A program made the position numbers and the translations under genes. The notes under the pieces were generated by a model. The model did no database searches and had not been told where the DNA came from. It worked only from the letters and a program-made list of their open reading frames with translations. This document shows positions 62,431 through 64,000 of a DNA stretch of 64,000 nt, piece by piece. Location: contig NZ_KE383983.1 of NCBI RefSeq assembly GCF_000423165.1, forward strand, positions 517,965-581,964, read 5' to 3'. This stretch comes from Pseudidiomarina sediminum DSM 21906 (GTDB lineage: Bacteria > Pseudomonadota > Gammaproteobacteria > Enterobacterales > Alteromonadaceae). Within the stretch, counting starts at the first letter, position 1, and the number at the start of each line of letters is the position of its first letter.

Positions 62431-64000
62431 ATGAGTCGAAGCCAATTACAATTTGCCCTAACGCTGCTTGCCGCAGCCAGTCTGTTGGGTTGTACGCAAA
62501 CGCCTGAACCGATGAAGGTCAACCCTGATCGGATGCAAACCGATGCTGCAGCCACCAATAATAACGACGTTGATGATGAGCCGACGCTCGCATCTGATGG
62601 TTTCCAGCGTTTGAACTCATTGGATTATGAGAACTACTTGAAGCGCAGCGATAGTGACCCTGCCTTGGAGTTCTCAACCAAAGACAAGCATGCACTCAAT
62701 GCCAATGCTTTACCGATGCGCAACTTCATCGAAACCGTGTTCGGCAAAGCCCTGCAGACCAATTATGTTATTGCTGTTGAAGGTGAATTACGTAGCTCCG
62801 TCACACTGAACCTGACCAACGAAGTTAGTTCACGTGAATTGTTCACTTTATCGCGTCAACTGCTGAACGATAATGGTCTTGATGTATCGCTGCGCGATCA
62901 AACCTTTTACATCTTCCCACGCTCAGAAGCGCGTAATGATGTCGTGATCGGTTTTGGTCGTCGTTATCGCGATATTCCTGATACAGCTCAAAAAATCTTG
63001 CAAGTGATTCCGTTAAATTACGGTTTGAAGCCATCGCTTGAACGTACCTTGCGTGATTTGTCGACGGTGAAGCTGTCTGCCGACATGACCCAAAATGCGT
63101 TTTTTGCTGAAGGAACGCGCGCTGAAATTGCGCGTTTGCTGGATCTCATTCAACTCTTGGATGTCCCGGCCAATCGCGGTCGTAATATTGCGATGGTGGA
63201 GCTTACTTATCTGGCGCCAGAAGATTACATCGAGCAATTAAGCCAATTGATGGACGCTGAAGGCGTTAGTGTGGGGCGTCAAGCCGGATTAGGCGTGGCG
63301 GTGCTTACGGTGCCTGTTAGTCAGCTTGGTGCGGTAGCGATGTTCGCTTCCAACGAAGAAGTGCTGGACCGCGCGCGTTACTGGACGGCACAAATTGACC
63401 AACCGAGTAAAGGACCTGAAAAAGGTTATTACATTTATCATCCGCGTTATGCGCGTGCTTCTGACTTGGGTGAGTCGATTGGTAATTTGATCGGAGCAGG
63501 TCGTCGCGGTAGTGCTAGCACGGCGCGTGATACCCAGTCTGCTCAGGCCCCACAGCCGAAGGACCCTCGATTAGCTGCGGCAACGGGTACCACCGGACAA
63601 CAAAGTCAAGGGAGCTCTTCAAGCAACGGTGATATTGCGATGACCGTGGATGAGCGTTCCAACTCGATCATTTTTTACAGCACGGGCGGTGATTATAAAG
63701 CACTATTGCCAGTCATTCGTCGTTTGGATGTTATGCCAAAACAAATTGTGCTCGATGCAACCATTGCCGAAGTGACGATGTCAGATGAGTTTGCACAAGG
63801 TTTCGAGTTTGCGTTTCGCAACGGTAAGTTAAGCGGCGGCACCTATCAAGCGTTAGGTGTAGACAAGCTTGGTGGCTTTTCTTTGAACTGGGTGGATGGT
63901 TTTGACCGTTTTATTGCACGCTTGCAGCAAACGTCAAATCTAGTGAATGTGATTTCAAACCCAACCTTAGTGGTGCGCGATGGCGTTTCAGCATCGATTA
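62431..64000 (+). CDS. gspD: Lipoprotein secretin GspD (system 2), cut by window end
   Basis: An open frame from the ATG at 62431 (after GAGGAAGAT) to the window end, 523 codons so far with no stop. The N-terminus MSRSQLQFALTLLAAASLLG followed by Cys is a good lipobox, so this secretin is a lipoprotein, unlike GspD of system 1. N0-type (LPMRNFIETVFGKALQTNYV) and N1-N3 repeats come next, then a low-complexity linker (PKDPRLAAATGTTGQQSQGS), and the secretin core has just begun (KQIVLDATIAEVTMSDEFAQ). XpsD of Xanthomonas is also a lipoprotein and also the last gene of its operon. Confidence 0.88.
   Translation, partial: MSRSQLQFALTLLAAASLLGCTQTPEPMKVNPDRMQTDAAATNNNDVDDEPTLASDGFQRLNSLDYENYLKRSDSDPALEFSTKDKHALNANALPMRNFIETVFGKALQTNYVIAVEGELRSSVTLNLTNEVSSRELFTLSRQLLNDNGLDVSLRDQTFYIFPRSEARNDVVIGFGRRYRDIPDTAQKILQVIPLNYGLKPSLERTLRDLSTVKLSADMTQNAFFAEGTRAEIARLLDLIQLLDVPANRGRNIAMVELTYLAPEDYIEQLSQLMDAEGVSVGRQAGLGVAVLTVPVSQLGAVAMFASNEEVLDRARYWTAQIDQPSKGPEKGYYIYHPRYARASDLGESIGNLIGAGRRGSASTARDTQSAQAPQPKDPRLAAATGTTGQQSQGSSSSNGDIAMTVDERSNSIIFYSTGGDYKALLPVIRRLDVMPKQIVLDATIAEVTMSDEFAQGFEFAFRNGKLSGGTYQALGVDKLGGFSLNWVDGFDRFIARLQQTSNLVNVISNPTLVVRDGVSASI

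Noticed and set aside
54549-64000. MSHA or type IV pilus cluster as an identity for the second operon
   Set aside because: Gene order and content (G-E-F-H-I-J-K-L-M-C-D, GspK-type pseudopilin, GspG calcium loop, no PilM, PilT or MshA-type genes) fit type II secretion better.

Overview
The window looks like a chromosomal segment of a marine gammaproteobacterium of the Alteromonadales, most like the Idiomarina group. The evidence is gene content and order: a complete isc cluster behind trmJ, the rlmN-pilW-rodZ-ispG-hisS-yfgM-bamB-der run typical of gammaproteobacteria, a DUF3545 micro-protein, and moderate GC. The genus is an inference from family resemblance. There is no tRNA, rRNA, CRISPR array, insertion sequence or phage gene, and no gene-free stretch longer than about 300 bases.

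Layout. 1-1228: the end of tcdA, a DUF1543 gene and csdE. 1361-3036: etfBA, the electron-transfer flavoprotein. 3154-10741: the most unusual region, seven consecutive paralogous genes for secreted proteins. Each has a signal peptide, a variable beta-rich body, a thrombospondin-type-3-like calcium motif and a conserved cysteine-containing C-terminal module. I know no name for this family. 10905-14900: a DUF1302 outer-membrane protein and an S9 peptidase. 14897-17921: three surface-glycan enzymes (GT25, Stealth phosphotransferase, GT4). 17987-20632: ung, a DUF3545 gene, suhB and trmJ. 20816-26164: iscR-iscS-iscU-iscA-hscB-hscA-fdx behind a near-perfect IscR type-1 operator. 26166-27356: a PagL-like lipid A deacylase, whose promoter carries a palindrome almost identical to the E. 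coli AcrR operator, and msrA. 27521-36907: ndk, then the rlmN to der housekeeping run. 36949-38159: hslR-hslO on the minus strand.

38293-49519 is a complete type II secretion operon, gspC to gspN in canonical order, followed by an MscS channel. 50437-54536 is a four-gene exopolysaccharide operon of the yjbEFGH/gfcABCD type, with a strong terminator after its first gene. Twelve bases later (54549 to the window end) a second, divergent type II secretion operon begins, ordered G-E-F-H-I-J-K-L-M-C-D. It ends in a lipoprotein secretin cut off by the window edge. Its secretin-last layout resembles the Xps system of Xanthomonas more than the first operon.

How the parts may fit: the window is rich in envelope and secretion functions (two type II systems, exopolysaccharide export, glycan transfer, lipid A remodelling, BamB, PilW, RodZ). 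The seven calcium-motif proteins have signal peptides and probable disulfides, so they are plausible exported cargo of one of the type II systems. That link is inference only. No prepilin peptidase gene is present, so both systems must use one encoded elsewhere.
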